Of a DNA stretch of 64,000 bases, positions 18,355-27,236 are shown piece by piece. Position 1 is the first letter of the stretch, and each line of letters opens with the position of its first letter. Source of the stretch: Pseudomonadota bacterium (GTDB lineage Bacteria > Pseudomonadota > Alphaproteobacteria > Rhodospirillales > Magnetospirillaceae). The translations under genes and the position numbers were made by a program. The notes below the pieces were generated by a model. The model was not told the origin of the DNA. It saw only the letters and a program-made list of their open reading frames with translations, and made no database searches. Where the stretch lies: assembly GCA_021781575.1 (NCBI GenBank), contig JAJXWP010000014.1, positions 1-64,000 on the forward strand. Reading direction: 5' to 3'.

Positions 18355-19425
18355 ATGTTCGTCGCCGACCGCACCACCCTGGCCCAGTTCCTCATCGAGG
18401 AATGTCGACGGTTGCCCGACGCCGCCGAACTGCCGCCGGTGATTCTCGACGTCGCGTTGGCCTGCAAGCGGATCGCCAAGGCTGTCGCCCTCGGATCACT
18501 GGGCGAAACGCAAGGTGTCGCCGGCACGGTCAATATCCAAGGCGAAACCCAGAAAAAGCTCGACGTGATCAGCAACGACATTTTCCGCAGCTCGACAGAA
18601 TGGGGCGGCCACGTCGCGGCGATCGCATCGGAGGAAATGGATCATTCCTGCCCCATCCCCGATCACTACCCGCGCGGACGCTATCTGCTGGTCTACGATC
18701 CGCTCGACGGATCGTCGAACATCGAGGTCAACGTTGCCGTCGGCAGCATCTTCTCGGTGCTCGAAGCGCCGGCCGCCGGCAGGCCGGTCGAGGACTCGGA
18801 CTTCCTGCAGCCTGGCACGCGCCAGGTGGCGGCGGGCTATGCCCTTTATGGCCCAGCCACTGAACTGGTGCTGACCATCGGCAACGGCGTGCATGGATTC
18901 ACCCTGGATCCGCAGCTCGGCGAGTTCATCCTGACCCGGCCGGCGATCAAAGTGCCTGAGGAAACCCGTGAGTTTGCCATCAACGCCTCCAACAGCCGCT
19001 TCTGGGAGCAGCCGGTAAAGCGGTATGTCGAGGAGTGCCTGGCCGGTTCAACCGGCCCGCGCGATAAGGATTTCAACATGCGCTGGATCGCCTCGCTGGT
19101 TGCCGAGGTGCACCGCATCCTGATGCGCGGCGGGGTTTTCCTTTATCCCCGCGACAGCAAGCAGCCGCTCAAGGCGGGGCGGCTGCGGCTGCTCTACGAG
19201 GCCAATCCGGTGGCATTCATCATGGAACAGGCCGGCGCAGCAGCGACAACCGGCAAGGAGCGCCTGCTCGCCGTCGAGCCGACCTCGCTTCACCAGCGCA
19301 TTCCCCTGATCTTCGGTTCCCGGACCGAGGTGGATCGCATCGAGCGCTACCACCATGAAGACGCCCCCCAGCAGATCGACACCCCGTTATTCAACTCCCG
19401 CGGGCTGTTCCGCGCCAACGTCTGA
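18355..19425 (+). CDS. cbbF: Fructose-1,6-bisphosphatase class 1
   Basis: The 356-residue enzyme removes the 1-phosphate of fructose-1,6-bisphosphate, and probably acts on sedoheptulose bisphosphate in the Calvin cycle. The metal-binding motif [11 protein letters not shown] is at about residues 114-124, and the substrate-binding RYVEECLAG and [27 protein letters not shown] segments follow as in class 1 enzymes. The ribosome site AGGAGG is close to the start. It is followed after 10 bases by cbbP. Confidence 0.96.
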   Translation: MFVADRTTLAQFLIEECRRLPDAAELPPVILDVALACKRIAKAVALGSLGETQGVAGTVNIQGETQKKLDVISNDIFRSSTEWGGHVAAIASEEMDHSCPIPDHYPRGRYLLVYDPLDGSSNIEVNVAVGSIFSVLEAPAAGRPVEDSDFLQPGTRQVAAGYALYGPATELVLTIGNGVHGFTLDPQLGEFILTRPAIKVPEETREFAINASNSRFWEQPVKRYVEECLAGSTGPRDKDFNMRWIASLVAEVHRILMRGGVFLYPRDSKQPLKAGRLRLLYEANPVAFIMEQAGAAATTGKERLLAVEPTSLHQRIPLIFGSRTEVDRIERYHHEDAPQQIDTPLFNSRGLFRANV

Positions 19426-19435
19426 GGCAAAACCG

Positions 19436-20314
19436 ATGTCAGCCAAACACCCGATCATCGCCATCACCGGTTCCTCCGGCGCCGGCACGACTTCGGTCTC
19501 CCGCACCTTCCAGCAGATCTTCCGCCGCGAAGGGGTCAACGCGGTATTCATCGAGGGCGACAGCTATCACCGGTATGACCGCCTGGAGATGAAGAAGCAG
19601 ATGCAGGAGCAGCTGGCGCTGGGCAACGACCGTTTCAGCCATTTCGGGCCGGAAGCCAATCTGTTCGACGAACTCGAGCGGCTGTTCGCCGGCTATGCCG
19701 AGGCAGGCACCGGCAAGCGCCGCAGATACCTGCATGACGAAGAGGAGGCGGCCCCCTACGGCCAGCAACCAGGCACCTTCACCGCCTGGGAAGACCTGCC
19801 GGACAGCGACCTGCTTTTTTATGAAGGACTGCACGGAGCGGCAGCGGCCGGCGACATCGACGTGGCGCGCTACCCTGACCTGCTGGTCGGCGTGGTCCCG
19901 GTGATAAACCTCGAATGGATCCAGAAGATCCATCGGGACAAGGCGTCGCGCGGCTACTCCACGGAGGCGGTGACCGACACCATCCTGCGGCGGATGAATG
20001 ATTACGTGAATTACATCTGCCCGCAGTTCACCCGCACGCATGTCAACTTCCAGCGGGTGCCGATCGTCGATACATCCAACCCCTTCATCGCCAGGGATAT
20101 TCCCTCGCCCGACGAAAGCATGCTGGTGATCCGCTTCGCCCGTCCAAAGGGAATCGATTTCCCCTACCTGCTGAATATGCTGCACGACTCCTTCATGTCG
20201 CGGCCCAACACCATCGTCGTTCCCGGCGGCAAGATGGGACTGGCCATGCAGCTCATTTTCACACCCTTCATCTGGCGCATCATGGAACGCCGGCAGAAGG
20301 CCCTGGGTCGCTGA
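19436..20314 (+). CDS. cbbP: Phosphoribulokinase
   Basis: The 292-residue kinase uses ATP to phosphorylate ribulose-5-phosphate to RuBP, the RuBisCO substrate. The P-loop GSSGAGTTS is at residues 12-20, followed by IEGDSYHRYDR with the catalytic aspartate region (about 39-49). The size fits the octameric bacterial type. The start at 19436 is 10 bases after the cbbF stop; the frame is open upstream but only inside cbbF. With cbbM it makes the pathway functionally diagnostic of the Calvin cycle. Confidence 0.97.
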   Translation: MSAKHPIIAITGSSGAGTTSVSRTFQQIFRREGVNAVFIEGDSYHRYDRLEMKKQMQEQLALGNDRFSHFGPEANLFDELERLFAGYAEAGTGKRRRYLHDEEEAAPYGQQPGTFTAWEDLPDSDLLFYEGLHGAAAAGDIDVARYPDLLVGVVPVINLEWIQKIHRDKASRGYSTEAVTDTILRRMNDYVNYICPQFTRTHVNFQRVPIVDTSNPFIARDIPSPDESMLVIRFARPKGIDFPYLLNMLHDSFMSRPNTIVVPGGKMGLAMQLIFTPFIWRIMERRQKALGR

Positions 20315-20350
20315 TACATTCCGATGGGTCAGTGCATTAGATATTAGCCT

Positions 20351-20472
20351 CTCGCCGGGCGACGCCATGCGGCCCCTTGGCCGCCGCCTCAATGGCGGCT
20401 GGTTGGCCGGTGTCCGCGTTCCAGCGCCCGTTGAGGGCGCGGCCAAGGGGCCGCATGGCCCCGCCCGGCGAG
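20351..20472 (-). repeat. Dispersed palindromic repeat, copy 2
   Basis: The outer arms CTCGCCGGGCG (20351-20361) and CGCCCGGCGAG (20462-20472) are perfect reverse complements. Inside them ATGCGGCCCCTTGGCCG (20367-20383) pairs with CGGCCAAGGGGCCGCAT (20440-20456). The unit is inverted relative to copy 1 at 99-246. It fills the gap between cbbP and cbbT inside the apparent operon, so the transcript would carry a long hairpin that could alter cbbT expression. Confidence 0.8.
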
Positions 20473-20500
20473 GGGCAAGAAAAGCCGAGATGGAGTCCCG

Positions 20501-22534
20501 ATGACCAATTTATCTCCCCCCTCCCCCGAAGCCACCCCGGCCTCCCGCGACAGCCTGGCGGCAACGGCGTTGCGCATGCTGGTTGCCGATGCCGTCGAGG
20601 CGGCGAACAGCGGCCATCCCGGCATGCCGCTGGGCATGGCAGAAATCGCCGTCGCCCTGTGGGGCGCCGAAGGCAACGGCCTGCTCCGCCACAACCCGGC
20701 CAATCCGGGCTGGTGGGACCGTGACCGCTTCGTTTTGTCGAACGGGCACGGCTCGATGCTCCTCTACGCTCTGCTGCATCTCACCGGCTACGACCTGGGG
20801 ATCGAGGAGTTGAAGCGTTTCCGGCGCTTAGGCTCGCGCACCCCAGGCCACCCCGAAGTGGGCATCACGCCCGGAGTGGAAACCACCACCGGCCCGCTTG
20901 GCCAGGGTGTGGCCAATGCCGTCGGCATGGCCCTGGCGGAGCGGCTGCTGGCCGCTGAATTCAACCGCCCCGGCCATATGATCGTCGACCACTGGACCTA
21001 TGTCTTCCTGGGTGACGGCTGCCTGATGGAGGGGCTATCCCACGAAGCCTGCTCTCTGGCTGGGACACTCGGCTTGGGTAAGCTGATCTGTCTGTGGGAC
21101 GACAACGGCATTTCCATTGACGGACATGTCGAGGGATGGTTCCGCGACGATACCCCGAAGCGCTTCGAAGCGTATGGCTGGCAAGTAATCCCCGATGTGG
21201 ACGGCCACGACGTCGCGGCCGTGCAGCGAGCCATAATCGCCGCCCGCGCGGAGACCAGGCGGCCGACCCTGATCTGCTGCCGCACCGTCATCGGGCAGGG
21301 CAGCCCGAACAAGGCCGGCACCCACGACGTACATGGCGCACCGCTCGGCGCGGCCGAAATCACCGCGATGCGCGACAGCCTGCAATGGCCCTATGGGCCG
21401 TTCGAAGTCCCAGCCCCCGCGTACGAGCAGTTCGATGGCCGCCAACGCGGCTCCCGCCTCGAGAGCGAATGGAACGCCCGCTTCGCCCTGTATCGGACCG
21501 AATTTCCCGATCTGGCGGCAGAGTTCGAACGGCGGATGGAAGGACGGCTGCCGCCCGACTGGAACCACGCGGCCAAGGCCATCCGGACCAAGGCCTTGGG
21601 CAAGACTTCGGCCATCGCCACGCGCAAGGCCTCGCACGAAATCATTGCCGATCTGGCCCCGGCCCTGCCCGAGTTGTTCGGCGGCTCGGCCGATCTGACC
21701 GGATCGAACCTGACGGACTGGCCGCAGGCAAGACGGGTCAACGACCACGGGAACGGCCGCTACCTCAGTTACGGCGTGCGCGAGTTCGGCATGACCGCGA
21801 TGATGAACGGCATGGCCCTGCACGGCGGCTTCATCCCGTTCGGCGGCACCTTCCTGGTGTTCTCGGACTACGCCCGCAATGCCATCCGCATGTCGGCCTT
21901 GATGAAGCAGCGAGTCATCCATGTGCTGACCCATGACTCGATCGGCCTCGGCGAAGACGGCCCGACCCACCAGCCGGTGGAGCACGTGGCCTCGCTGCGG
22001 CTCATTCCCGGCCTGCGCCTGTGGCGCCCGGCTGACGCCGCGGAGACCGCCGTCGCCTGGACCGCCGCCATCGATCGCGAGGACGGGCCGAGCGCCCTGG
22101 TGCTATCGCGCCAGAACCTGCCCAGCCTGTCCTCCGACGAGGCCAAGCTGGCCGATATCGGCCGCGGCGGCTACGTGGTGTCGTCGCCCGAGGGCGCGCG
22201 GGCGGTGTTGATCGCCAGCGGATCCGAAGTCGGCTTGGCGCTGCAGACCCAGGCCAAGCTGGCCGACAAGGGGATTGCGGTATCGGTCCTATCGGTGCCC
22301 TGCCTTGATCTCTTCCTCGAGCAACCACAAGCCTATCGCGACCATGTGCTGCCGCCTGGGCTTCCCCGCTTGGCCATCGAGGCCGCCCATCCCGATCCCT
22401 GGTGGAAAGTGGTCGGCAACGGCGATGTGGTCGGCATGACGACCTTCGGCGAGTCGGGGCCGGCCTCCGAGTTGTTCAAGCATTTCGGCTTCACGCCGGA
22501 GGCGGTAGCGGAACGGTTGATGCGGCTTCTTTAA
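20501..22534 (+). CDS. cbbT: Transketolase
   Basis: The 677-residue thiamine-diphosphate enzyme moves two-carbon units between sugar phosphates in the Calvin and pentose phosphate cycles. Recognisable parts are [15 protein letters not shown] (about 32-46), [18 protein letters not shown] (about 80-97), the TPP-binding [13 protein letters not shown] (about 171-183) and [17 protein letters not shown] (about 479-495). Length is typical. It follows the repeat unit with a weak ribosome site (GATGGAG) and is probably the last gene of the cbbEFPT operon. No aldolase, GAPDH or phosphoglycerate kinase gene is next to it. Confidence 0.96.
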   Translation: MTNLSPPSPEATPASRDSLAATALRMLVADAVEAANSGHPGMPLGMAEIAVALWGAEGNGLLRHNPANPGWWDRDRFVLSNGHGSMLLYALLHLTGYDLGIEELKRFRRLGSRTPGHPEVGITPGVETTTGPLGQGVANAVGMALAERLLAAEFNRPGHMIVDHWTYVFLGDGCLMEGLSHEACSLAGTLGLGKLICLWDDNGISIDGHVEGWFRDDTPKRFEAYGWQVIPDVDGHDVAAVQRAIIAARAETRRPTLICCRTVIGQGSPNKAGTHDVHGAPLGAAEITAMRDSLQWPYGPFEVPAPAYEQFDGRQRGSRLESEWNARFALYRTEFPDLAAEFERRMEGRLPPDWNHAAKAIRTKALGKTSAIATRKASHEIIADLAPALPELFGGSADLTGSNLTDWPQARRVNDHGNGRYLSYGVREFGMTAMMNGMALHGGFIPFGGTFLVFSDYARNAIRMSALMKQRVIHVLTHDSIGLGEDGPTHQPVEHVASLRLIPGLRLWRPADAAETAVAWTAAIDREDGPSALVLSRQNLPSLSSDEAKLADIGRGGYVVSSPEGARAVLIASGSEVGLALQTQAKLADKGIAVSVLSVPCLDLFLEQPQAYRDHVLPPGLPRLAIEAAHPDPWWKVVGNGDVVGMTTFGESGPASELFKHFGFTPEAVAERLMRLL

Positions 22535-22545
22535 TTCCCGTGAAA

Positions 22546-22570
22546 TCCCTCCCCCACGATGGGGGAGGGA
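22546..22570 (+). terminator. Terminator-like hairpin after cbbT
   Basis: TCCCTCCCCC (22546-22555) and GGGGGAGGGA (22561-22570) form a perfect 10-bp stem with the loop ACGAT, 11 bases after the cbbT stop. No T-tract follows. Confidence 0.65.
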
Positions 22571-22657
22571 TAGCCCGTTGTAGGAAGCCAATATTTGGCA
22601 GAAAACACGCCCCCCATTCCGGGTTCCCGACCCGTGTTTATTGTGTTTTATCTGTGT

Positions 22658-23389
22658 TTATCTATGCTCTTGTAAGCACTCTGCCGATCCGGTCGCAACC
22701 AGATCCAGCACCAGCGGTGCCAGGCGCTGCCATTGTGCGGCCAAGGGTGGCGTCATCCACAGGCGTCGGCCGGGAATTTCGTCGCCTTCCATGAGCGCAC
22801 GCAGGTCAATCAGCACATGGCTGGCCACCGAAAAAAAGCACGGCACCGCGATCACGTCCGGCATGCCGACGGCCGCCGCCCAATCCTTGGCATAGGGCGG
22901 CTGGGAAAGAAACAAGGCGTGGATTTCCGCCGCACAGTCCAGGTCGGCAAGCTTGCCGGCCAGTCGGCCGACCACCGACCCTGCGGCGGGATTTCTGCCG
23001 CTCCCATGCCCCAGCAGAACCACCGCGGTCTGCCGCTTATCCAAACCCATCCTGGCCATCGCCAGGCCGACAATCTGCTCCACCATCGCGGCAAGACCGG
23101 GGTGCTCGCCGATGGGCGGATGAAGCAGCAGCCGATGTCGCTCGCCGCCGGGAAGGCACTCGCGCAGGATCTCGCGCCCCGCCCATCCCTGCGCAGCGAG
23201 CAGTGGAACCACATGCACCAGCGGGGCCCGCATGGCGACCAATGCCTCAGCCGGGGACGGCCGCCCATGCAGGAACGATACTTGGACCTCGGAGAAATAA
23301 GTACTCAGCGCCCGGCCGAGACGCTTCGTCGCCGTGCCGTCGTCGCCACGTCCCCCATGGGCCACCAATAGCAGCCCGTCTTTTGTCAT
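22658..23389 (-). CDS. CbiX/SirB-type sirohydrochlorin chelatase
   Basis: The 243-residue protein has two related half-domains, each starting with a metal-site histidine: LLLVAHGGRGDDG (about 6-18) and VVLLGHGSGRNP (about 122-133). This is the CbiX/SirB class II chelatase layout, inserting Co or Fe into sirohydrochlorin. Since the dsr cluster needs siroheme and SUMT is nearby, iron insertion is the likely job here (inference). The start at 23389 overlaps the upstream transporter stop by four bases (ATGA); a longer open frame to 23782 is only the shadow of that transporter. Confidence 0.78.
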   Translation of the reverse strand: MTKDGLLLVAHGGRGDDGTATKRLGRALSTYFSEVQVSFLHGRPSPAEALVAMRAPLVHVVPLLAAQGWAGREILRECLPGGERHRLLLHPPIGEHPGLAAMVEQIVGLAMARMGLDKRQTAVVLLGHGSGRNPAAGSVVGRLAGKLADLDCAAEIHALFLSQPPYAKDWAAAVGMPDVIAVPCFFSVASHVLIDLRALMEGDEIPGRRLWMTPPLAAQWQRLAPLVLDLVATGSAECLQEHR

Positions 23390-24180
23390 GACAGGCCTAT
23401 CGCCGAGAGATTGCGAACCATCACGTAAACGCCGACCGAGAACACTGTCGCGGCATAAACATAATTCAACGCCTTTCGGCTGCCCGCCAGGCGCTTCGCC
23501 ATGCGCATCCCCGCCCATCCGCCAACCACCCCACCGCCGATGAATTCGGCCGCCACCATCCAGTCGACCAGGCCCGAGGCCGCGTAATTGCCGGCGGTGG
23601 TCAGGCCGAAGGCGCCCACCGAAACCAGCGACGACCCCACCGCCTCGATGATCGGCATGCCGGTGGAAAGGATCAATCCCGGCACCACCAGGAAACCGCC
23701 GCCGATGCCGAAGAAGCCGGCCAAGGCGCCGACGGTGACCCCGGCACCGCCGACCCGCAGGAAGCAGTCGGATCCCTGGCACGTGGCCCGATCGTCGCCG
23801 GCAGTCCGCCGCCTCACCATCAATACCGCCACCAGCATCATCACCAGGGCGAACAGGAGCAGCAACTTCTGTCCGTTGAGCAGCTTGCCCAGGGTCGAGC
23901 CGACCAAGGCGCCACCCACCCCGGCCAAGGCAAACAGGCCGGCCATGCGCCAGCGCACATGGCCTGACCGGGCGTGCGGCACGAGGTTGACGAACGCGCT
24001 GAGCGAAACCGCCAGGGCGCTGGTGCCAATGGCCATGTGGGGGTCACTCATGCCGACCAGATAGATCAACATCGGCACCGCCAGCACGGAGCCGCCGCCG
24101 CCGATGAGGCCCAGGCTGAACCCCGAAAGGGCGCCGCAGAAGATTGCCGCGAGGATTTGATGGAGGATTGCCGTTTCCAT
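23386..24180 (-). CDS. TSUP (TauE/SafE) sulfite/sulfonate exporter family
   Basis: The 264-residue membrane protein has about eight hydrophobic segments and the two TSUP repeats with GGGGSVLAVPMLIYLVG (about 27-43) and GIGGGFLVVPGLILSTGMP (about 158-176). Such proteins export sulfite, sulfoacetate or related anions. Next to a sulfur-oxidation cluster a role in sulfite or thiosulfate movement is reasonable but unproven. It is translationally coupled to the chelatase gene and divergent from the methyltransferase gene. Confidence 0.87.
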   Translation of the reverse strand: METAILHQILAAIFCGALSGFSLGLIGGGGSVLAVPMLIYLVGMSDPHMAIGTSALAVSLSAFVNLVPHARSGHVRWRMAGLFALAGVGGALVGSTLGKLLNGQKLLLLFALVMMLVAVLMVRRRTAGDDRATCQGSDCFLRVGGAGVTVGALAGFFGIGGGFLVVPGLILSTGMPIIEAVGSSLVSVGAFGLTTAGNYAASGLVDWMVAAEFIGGGVVGGWAGMRMAKRLAGSRKALNYVYAATVFSVGVYVMVRNLSAIGLS

Positions 24181-24521
24181 GCCCGGCCCCTCACCAAACC
24201 ATCATTCTACCGAAGAATAATACTACGCATACACTAATGGAACTAAACGAAAGCACAGCAGGATAATAAGAGATGCCTCTCCCATCATCACCAAGCATTA
24301 ACTGCGTTTCGCACCCCCCGGAGACTGTTGCCTGCATGCGGTTCTCTCCCGATTTCACTCGTTATTTTATGGTTTTTCACGGTCCTCTAGACCAAACGGA
24401 TTAGAAGCATTTTCATGCTTGGCATGGTGCCCAATTTATGGAAACACTTTAGAAGATCCTGATATGAACGCACTCTAATGTGAATGTAAAGCCGGAAAAC
24501 GGCAGTCCTGCGGAGGAATCG
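24181..24521. other. AT-rich divergent intergenic region
   Basis: This 341-base gap between the divergent TSUP and methyltransferase genes is much more AT-rich than the coding DNA. It contains a small dyad AAGCAT-TTTC-ATGCTT (24405-24420), two TTAGAAG direct repeats (24401-24407 and 24450-24456) and the shared 16-base element at 24474-24489. No gene is seen in it. Confidence 0.6.
24474..24489 (+). promoter_or_regulatory. 16-base element shared with dsrA promoter
   Basis: TCTAATGTGAATGTAA here differs at one base from TCTAATGTTAATGTAA at 25614-25629 upstream of dsrA. It lies 32 bases before the methyltransferase start codon at 24522. TCTAAT can serve as a -10 box. The match suggests common control of siroheme synthesis and dsr. 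Confidence 0.5.
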
Positions 24522-25298
24522 ATGGCGGAAGGATGCGTTTATCTGGTGGGCGCCGGTCCCGGCGACCCGGAACTGTTGACGGTGAAGGCCCTCCGGGTGA
24601 TCCGCGAGGCTGACGTGGTGGTGATGGACCGCCTGGTCAGCCATGACATTGAAGCCCTCATCCCCGCAGGAACGACCAGGATCTTCGCCGGCAAGGAAGC
24701 GGGAAAACATCACCTGCGCCAGGAAGAAATCAACGACCTGCTGCAACGGCTCGCCCAATCCGGCCGCCGCGTCGTCCGACTGAAAGGCGGAGACCCGCTG
24801 GTTTTCGGCCGCGGCAGCGAAGAGGCCGAGCATCTTGCCCGTAGCGGCATCCGCTTCGAGGTGGTTCCCGGCATTACCGCCGCCGCCGGCTGCACCGCCT
24901 ATGCGGGCATTCCGCTGACTCACCGGGGCTTGGCCAACACCGTACGGTTCATCACCGGCCACGCCATGGACAACGGCGACATCGAATATGATTGGCCCAA
25001 GCTGGTCGACCCGGACTGCACCCTGGTGATCTATATGGGCCTCGGCACCCTTGATCGGCTTGCTACCGCCTTGATCGGCGCCGGCATGCCGCCGGACATG
25101 CCGGCTGCGGCCATCCAGCACGGAACCACGGCCCATCAGCGTCGCGTCACCGCCGCGCTGGCGGAATTGCCGCAGGTGGTTCGCTCGGCCAGATTGGCCT
25201 CGCCGACCCTGGTGGTCATCGGCAAGGTGGTCGGCATGGCTGAAACCCTTGATTGGTTCCAGCCGATGCCGGCCGATACTCAGTCGGTGGCGCTATGA
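24522..25298 (+). CDS. Uroporphyrinogen-III C-methyltransferase
   Basis: The 258-residue SAM-dependent enzyme (SUMT, CobA/CysG-C type) methylates uroporphyrinogen III at C2 and C7 to precorrin-2, the precursor of siroheme and cobalamin. Motifs include GAGPGDPELLTVKALRVI (about 9-26), GGDPLVFGRGSEEA (about 87-100), VVPGITAAAGCTAYAGIPLTHR (about 114-135) and YMGLGTL. The ATG at 24522 has GGAGG five bases upstream; an in-frame GTG at 24480 is less likely. No CysG dehydrogenase/ferrochelatase domain is fused. Siroheme for DsrAB is the probable end product. Confidence 0.92.
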   Translation: MAEGCVYLVGAGPGDPELLTVKALRVIREADVVVMDRLVSHDIEALIPAGTTRIFAGKEAGKHHLRQEEINDLLQRLAQSGRRVVRLKGGDPLVFGRGSEEAEHLARSGIRFEVVPGITAAAGCTAYAGIPLTHRGLANTVRFITGHAMDNGDIEYDWPKLVDPDCTLVIYMGLGTLDRLATALIGAGMPPDMPAAAIQHGTTAHQRRVTAALAELPQVVRSARLASPTLVVIGKVVGMAETLDWFQPMPADTQSVAL

Positions 25299-25516
25299 TC
25301 GTCGTCGCCGCGCAGGGCCTTGCCAAGTATCTCAGTCAGCCAATCGGCGGTTGCGGCATCGACATCGAGCATGGTGAACCGGTGCCCTTCGCGGATCCGC
25401 AGGCGCGCCAACCGCATGCCGCTGCCGTAATGCAGGGCCTGGACAACCAATTCCTTGCCCCAAGGGGCGGTCACCCGGCCCAGTTCAATCACTTCGGCCT
25501 CGCCAGTTTCGTCCAT
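25280..25516 (-). CDS. Small conserved-looking protein beside dsr
   Basis: I do not recognise this 78-residue acidic protein with confidence. It reads as one compact domain: IELGRVTAPWGKELVVQALHYGSGMRLARLRIREGHRFTMLDVDAATADWL, a beta-rich core followed by a helix. A GAGGG ribosome site precedes its ATG. Its 3' end overlaps the convergent methyltransferase gene by 19 bases, and it is divergent from dsrA. The position suggests a role linked to siroheme or Dsr, but that is inference. Confidence 0.6.
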   Translation of the reverse strand: MDETGEAEVIELGRVTAPWGKELVVQALHYGSGMRLARLRIREGHRFTMLDVDAATADWLTEILGKALRGDDDHSATD

Positions 25517-25942
25517 TTATCCCTCGCTAATTTGGAAACCTACTTTCCGGTTACAACCAGAGAACACATGCGTACTATCTAATTTTAACCCTTGCAACAA
25601 CCAATTAGATCAATCTAATGTTAATGTAATTCGTGGGCCCGTTGGTGGGCGGGATTACCCCACGACAAATAAGGCCACCGAACTAAATCGGGGCTGACGT
25701 TCGGGATACGTCTTTAAGAAGGTCCGATTCCTTCGGACAACGTCGATTGGTCTTGGCAGCGGCAAGTATTTGCTTACCGCAACGGAGATGAATTGCCTTC
25801 AGGCGAAGGTCTCCGCGCCCGTTCCATCGCCGCTACCAGACATCTCGAATGCCGGCTTCGTTGCCAAGTAAATGACTCGTCTGCGCCCTAGGGCGTGGTG
25901 TGTACGGGACTATTTGTGCGGGAATACTGAGGAGACCAATCA
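25517..25942 (+). promoter_or_regulatory. dsr promoter region and long leader
   Basis: This 426-base gap precedes dsrA. A candidate promoter is TTGCAA (25592-25597), a 16-base spacer and TCTAAT (25614-25619). The -10 box forms part of the perfect dyad ATTAGAT-CA-ATCTAAT (25604-25619), a likely operator. Transcription from there would give a leader of about 315 bases. The leader contains a hairpin GTCCGA-N5-TCGGAC (25722-25738), an imperfect hairpin near 25758-25780 (GCGGCAAG...CTTACCGC) and GCCCTAGGGC near 25887. No gene is seen in it. Confidence 0.55.
25614..25629 (+). promoter_or_regulatory. Shared 16-base element, dsrA copy
   Basis: TCTAATGTTAATGTAA matches the element at 24474-24489 at 15 of 16 positions. 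Its first six bases are the candidate -10 box of the dsr promoter. The dsrA start codon is more than 300 bases away, so the relative position differs from the other copy. Confidence 0.5.
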
Positions 25943-27208
25943 ATGTCCAAGCAGTTGCCTGAAACGCCAATGCTTGATCAACTGGAAGGCGGACCCTGGC
26001 CCAGCTTCGTTACTGGCCTGAAGCGCTTGGCCAGTTCTGAAGACAAGCCCTACGCCCCGATGATGAAAAGCCTTCTGGGCCAGCTCGAACGTTCCTACGA
26101 GACGCGCAAGGGCTACTGGAAAGGCGGCACCGTCGGTGTCGTCGGCTACGGCGCCGGCATCATTCCACGCTTCTCGGAATTGGCCGAAGAGTTCCCGGAA
26201 TCGGCCGAATTCCACACCTTCCGCGTCATGCCGCCGTCCGGCATGCATTACAACACCGATGTCCTGAACAAGCTTTGCGACATCTGGGAGAAATACGGCT
26301 CGGGCCTGATCGCCCTGCACGGCCAGTCGGGCGATATCATGCTCCAGGGATGCACCACTGAGAATGTGCAGCCTTGCTTCGACGAATTGAACGAACTGGG
26401 CTTCGACCTCGGCGGTGCCGGCGCCGGCGTCCGCACCTCGATGGCCTGTGTCGGGGCCGCCCGTTGCGAACAGTCCTGCTATGACGAGGCGAAGGCACAG
26501 CGCCTGATCATCAACAGCTTCCTCGACGAAATGCACCGGCCGTCGCTGCCGTACAAGTTCAAGTTCAAGTTCTCGGGCTGCGCCAACGACTGCGTCAATG
26601 CCACCCACCGCTCCGACTTCGCCGTGCTGGGCACCTGGCGCGACGACATGCAGGTCGACCAGGAGGAGGTGAAGGCCTACGTGGCCAAGAACGGCCGCAA
26701 GCAGATGATCGACCAGGTCATCACCATGTGCCCGACCAACGCGCTGTCCCTCAATGACGACGACACCCTCGACGTGGACAACCGGAGCTGCGTGCGCTGC
26801 ATGCACTGCATCAACGTCATGACCAAGGCGCTGAAGCCCGGCAAGGAGCGTGGCATCACCGTGCTGGTCGGCGGGAAGCGCACCCTCAAGGTCGGCGACC
26901 TGATGGGCACGGTGGTCGTGCCGTTCATGAAGCTCGACACCGACGAGGATTACGAGAAGCTGAACGATCTCGCGCACCGCGTCATGGACTTCTTCGTCGA
27001 CAACGCCCTGGAGCACGAGCGCACCGGCGAGATGATCGAACGGATCGGGCTGGTCAACTTCCTGGAAGGCATCGGCGTCGAACTCGACCCGAACATGGTC
27101 AGCCACCCGCGCACCAATTCCTACGTCCGCACCGACGGGTGGGACGAAGAAGTTGCCAAGTGGGAGGCCCGCAAGGCCGCTCCGGCCAAGGCCAAGGCCG
27201 CGGAATAA
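25943..27208 (+). CDS. dsrA: Dissimilatory sulfite reductase alpha subunit
   Basis: The 421-residue cytoplasmic protein forms the A2B2 siroheme enzyme with DsrB. Siroheme/[4Fe-4S] ligands are C169-x5-C175 and C213-x3-C217, and a ferredoxin insertion (VDNRSCVRCMHCINV, about 274-288) follows. In organisms with dsrEFH and dsrL the enzyme runs in reverse, oxidising sulfane sulfur delivered by DsrC to sulfite. A GAGGAG ribosome site lies ahead of the ATG. It opens the long dsr operon behind a long leader. The C-terminus is a lysine/alanine-rich tail. Confidence 0.97.
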   Translation: MSKQLPETPMLDQLEGGPWPSFVTGLKRLASSEDKPYAPMMKSLLGQLERSYETRKGYWKGGTVGVVGYGAGIIPRFSELAEEFPESAEFHTFRVMPPSGMHYNTDVLNKLCDIWEKYGSGLIALHGQSGDIMLQGCTTENVQPCFDELNELGFDLGGAGAGVRTSMACVGAARCEQSCYDEAKAQRLIINSFLDEMHRPSLPYKFKFKFSGCANDCVNATHRSDFAVLGTWRDDMQVDQEEVKAYVAKNGRKQMIDQVITMCPTNALSLNDDDTLDVDNRSCVRCMHCINVMTKALKPGKERGITVLVGGKRTLKVGDLMGTVVVPFMKLDTDEDYEKLNDLAHRVMDFFVDNALEHERTGEMIERIGLVNFLEGIGVELDPNMVSHPRTNSYVRTDGWDEEVAKWEARKAAPAKAKAAE

Positions 27209-27236
27209 CGAACATTTCGATTTCTTGGAGGAAACC

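Noticed and set aside
22658-23782. Longer version of the chelatase gene
   Set aside because: The extra N-terminal 131 residues overlap the TSUP gene in another frame and show no chelatase similarity; the ATGA overlap start at 23389 is better.
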